A stretch of DNA of 64,000 bases from Paraburkholderia sp. (GTDB taxonomy: Bacteria > Pseudomonadota > Gammaproteobacteria > Burkholderiales > Burkholderiaceae), in NCBI RefSeq assembly GCF_024281035.1, contig NZ_JAMXLH010000032.1:94764-158763 (forward strand), in the 5' to 3' direction. This document shows, piece after piece, positions 62,607 through 64,000 of this stretch (position 1 is the stretch's first letter; every line of letters starts with the position of its first letter). The notes under the pieces are model-generated. The model searched no databases and was not told the origin of the DNA. It saw nothing but the letters and a program-made list of their open reading frames with translations. Position numbers and translations under genes: made by a program.

Positions 62607-63338
62607 TCAGTTGTTGCGGGTGGCGAGACGCAGGCCGCTGGCTTGCGCCGAAGACGAAAGGATCGAGCCGGTCACAAAATACGCGTGAAGCCCATGCGCG
62701 AAGCGCTTCAGCCTCCCGGCGAGCGCCTTGTTCGCGCGCGTCAACGCGTTGTAGCCAAGCACGGCGGGAATGGCGACGAAGAGGCCGAGCGCCGTCATGA
62801 TCAACGCTTCGCCGACGGGGCCGGCGACCTGCGCAACCGACGATTCTCCAGTCGCGCCAACCGCCAGCAGTGCGTGATAGATGCCCCATACCGTGCCCAG
62901 CAACCCGACGAACGGCGCGGTACTGCCGATCGACGCCAGGATCGAAAGGCCGCCCTGCATGTGAGCCGCGCTTTCGTCTATCGCGTCTTTCAGGCAGCGC
63001 GTGATCCAGTCGGACACGTCCATGCGGTCATGCAGTTGCGGCTGTACCCGGCGATGGTGATCGGCGGCCTCCTTGCCGGCCAGCGCGAGCGCGATAAACG
63101 GATTGTCGCGTGCGGTTGCCGCGCGGCTTTCCGACTTCTGCGCATTGCCGATGAAATTATCCAGATCTCCTATCGTCTTTCCGACGCTTTGGGAAAGGCG
63201 TTTCAGCCGGATCACCTTCCAGCCTTTCACAATAATCACGCTCCACGAGAGCACCGACATGGCGAGCAGGGCGAGCGCGATGCAGCGCGTCACGAAATCG
63301 CCGGCTGACAGGAAGTGTGCGATACCGTAGTTCTGCAT
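62607..63338 (-). CDS. exbB: ExbB/TolQ family proton channel protein
   Basis: A 243-residue protein with three membrane segments. The MotA/TolQ/ExbB core is LSILASIGSTAPFVGLLGTVWGIYHALLAVGATGESSVAQVAGPVGEALIMTALGLFVAIPAVLGYN. It forms the proton-conducting ring with ExbD. It follows the tonB-like gene, with the exbB ATG 25 bases after its stop, so the order tonB-exbB-exbD is one operon. Confidence 0.94.
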   Translation of the reverse strand: MQNYGIAHFLSAGDFVTRCIALALLAMSVLSWSVIIVKGWKVIRLKRLSQSVGKTIGDLDNFIGNAQKSESRAATARDNPFIALALAGKEAADHHRRVQPQLHDRMDVSDWITRCLKDAIDESAAHMQGGLSILASIGSTAPFVGLLGTVWGIYHALLAVGATGESSVAQVAGPVGEALIMTALGLFVAIPAVLGYNALTRANKALAGRLKRFAHGLHAYFVTGSILSSSAQASGLRLATRNN

Positions 63339-63363
63339 TTCAGATTCCTTGTTAACGTCCGCG

Positions 63364-64000
63364 CTAATCGTTCAAGGCGAATACGAAAGGGACGGACGTG
63401 GGCACACGGCGCGGAGCGCCGTTTTCGATATAGGGCCGGCACGTGCTGTCGCGCACGGCGGCAAGCGCGGCTTCGTCGAGGCGGCTGTATCCGCTGCTGC
63501 TTTTCAGTTCCACCGATTCAAGCTGGCCTGTCAACCCGACAATGAACTTCACCGTCACCGAACCCGTTTCGCCCCGTCGCTGCGAGTGCGCCGGGTAGGG
63601 GGGCTGTGCGATGCTGCAGTTCAGATGCGAGATGTCCTGCGGTGCGGCGAGCCCGATCGTTGGCCGCGGGGAGTCCGCCGCGGGCGACGACGCGGCTGCC
63701 GCTGGGGCTACGGCCGTGGGTACGGGAGTCGGTACTGTCGCCGTCGATGGGGCAGGTGCCGGCGACGCCGTTTCAGCGGGATCGGACACACTGAGCCGAT
63801 GCGTCGATGGCGCGCGCGTTTCAGGCAGCGGTGGCGTTGCGTGCTTCGTGCCCGTTACGTGCTGGGGCGGCACCTTTGGCTTCGCCATATCGGCCGGCGA
63901 CGCAGGCGGTTTCAGCGTTGGAGCGGGGCGCTGAACGACGGCGGACGAGATCGCCGGCGCGGGAGCCAGCAGTTCAGCCGTGATCGTGCGCGCGGAGGCG
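63364..64000 (-). CDS. tonB: TonB-family energy transducer, 5' end beyond window
   Basis: An open frame continues to the window edge; at least 211 residues are visible. The visible N-terminal half is Pro/Ala/Thr-rich, the typical periplasm-spanning region. The C-terminal domain has the TonB pattern PPYPAHSQRRGETGSVTVKFIVGLTGQLESVELKSSSGYSRLDEAALAAVRDSTCRPYIENGAPRRVPTSVPFVF. The transmembrane anchor lies upstream of 64000. It opens outer-membrane receptors for iron and vitamin B12 uptake, and the operon is convergent with the gsp genes. Confidence 0.9.
   Translation of the reverse strand, partial: ASARTITAELLAPAPAISSAVVQRPAPTLKPPASPADMAKPKVPPQHVTGTKHATPPLPETRAPSTHRLSVSDPAETASPAPAPSTATVPTPVPTAVAPAAAASSPAADSPRPTIGLAAPQDISHLNCSIAQPPYPAHSQRRGETGSVTVKFIVGLTGQLESVELKSSSGYSRLDEAALAAVRDSTCRPYIENGAPRRVPTSVPFVFALND

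Noticed and set aside
1..64000. CRISPR arrays, rRNA and tRNA genes, phage or integrase modules
   Set aside because: I looked for spaced repeats, tRNA-like clover leaves with CCA-type ends and integrase motifs and found none that I can support.

Overview
The window reads as a chromosomal segment of a high-GC betaproteobacterium, most likely Burkholderiaceae (Burkholderia/Paraburkholderia/Caballeronia). The indications are GC-rich codon use, a Burkholderia-type gsp (type II secretion) cluster with gspC inverted, a PHB granule module, an HpnR-type hopanoid methylase, and 2-aminobenzoyl-CoA (hybrid aerobic) chemistry. I saw no tRNA, rRNA or CRISPR array. The window opens inside a DHH-family gene and closes inside a tonB-like gene.

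Region 1-9 kb: a DHH phosphoesterase (partial), a relic of a phosphoketolase C-terminus, a class V aminotransferase, then a low-oxygen/carbon-storage style set: Zn alcohol dehydrogenase, universal stress protein, phasin, PhaB-like reductase, PhaC-like synthase and a small ORF. An FNR/Anr-like dyad lies between the stress protein and the phasin. A second one precedes the CBS-BON gene at 23.5 kb. The gene set recalls the low-oxygen-activated (lxa) locus described in Burkholderia cenocepacia. Region 9-29 kb is mostly housekeeping or stress genes: an SH3-like secreted protein, an in-frame uracil-DNA glycosylase/DUF488 fusion, patatin plus GntP permease, hpnR, LysR plus D-lactate dehydrogenase, an SDR lacking the usual Ser, a LOG-family protein, a SYLF lipoprotein, CBS-BON, SurE, an AI-2E family permease and a Clp/Hsp100 ATPase with an N-terminal zinc finger.

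Region 29.6-37.6 kb is one seven-gene minus-strand operon for CoA-dependent aerobic degradation of 2-aminobenzoate or a close analogue. Its order is a fused FAD monooxygenase/OYE reductase, SDR, MarR regulator, enoyl-CoA hydratase, acyl-CoA dehydrogenase, RidA-like protein and aryl-CoA ligase. Genes overlap or nearly touch, two adjacent genes appear to start at TTG, and a TTACTT-N8-AAGTAA dyad upstream is a good operator candidate for the MarR protein.

Region 38-47.7 kb holds an SDR, a ProQ/FinO RNA chaperone, a lytic transglycosylase, class I aldolase, an unrecognised membrane protein, a stomatin/NfeD pair and a DUF3597 gene. It also holds a scar zone with a deleted amino-acid-binding protein pseudogene, a truncated Tat-signal ORF and an IS3-type transposase relic.

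Region 47.7-64 kb: a secreted AcpA/PLC-family phosphoesterase, a di-heme cytochrome c peroxidase, the gsp cluster (D-E-F, inverted C, G-H-I-J-K-L-M, no gspN seen) and a convergent tonB-exbB-exbD operon.
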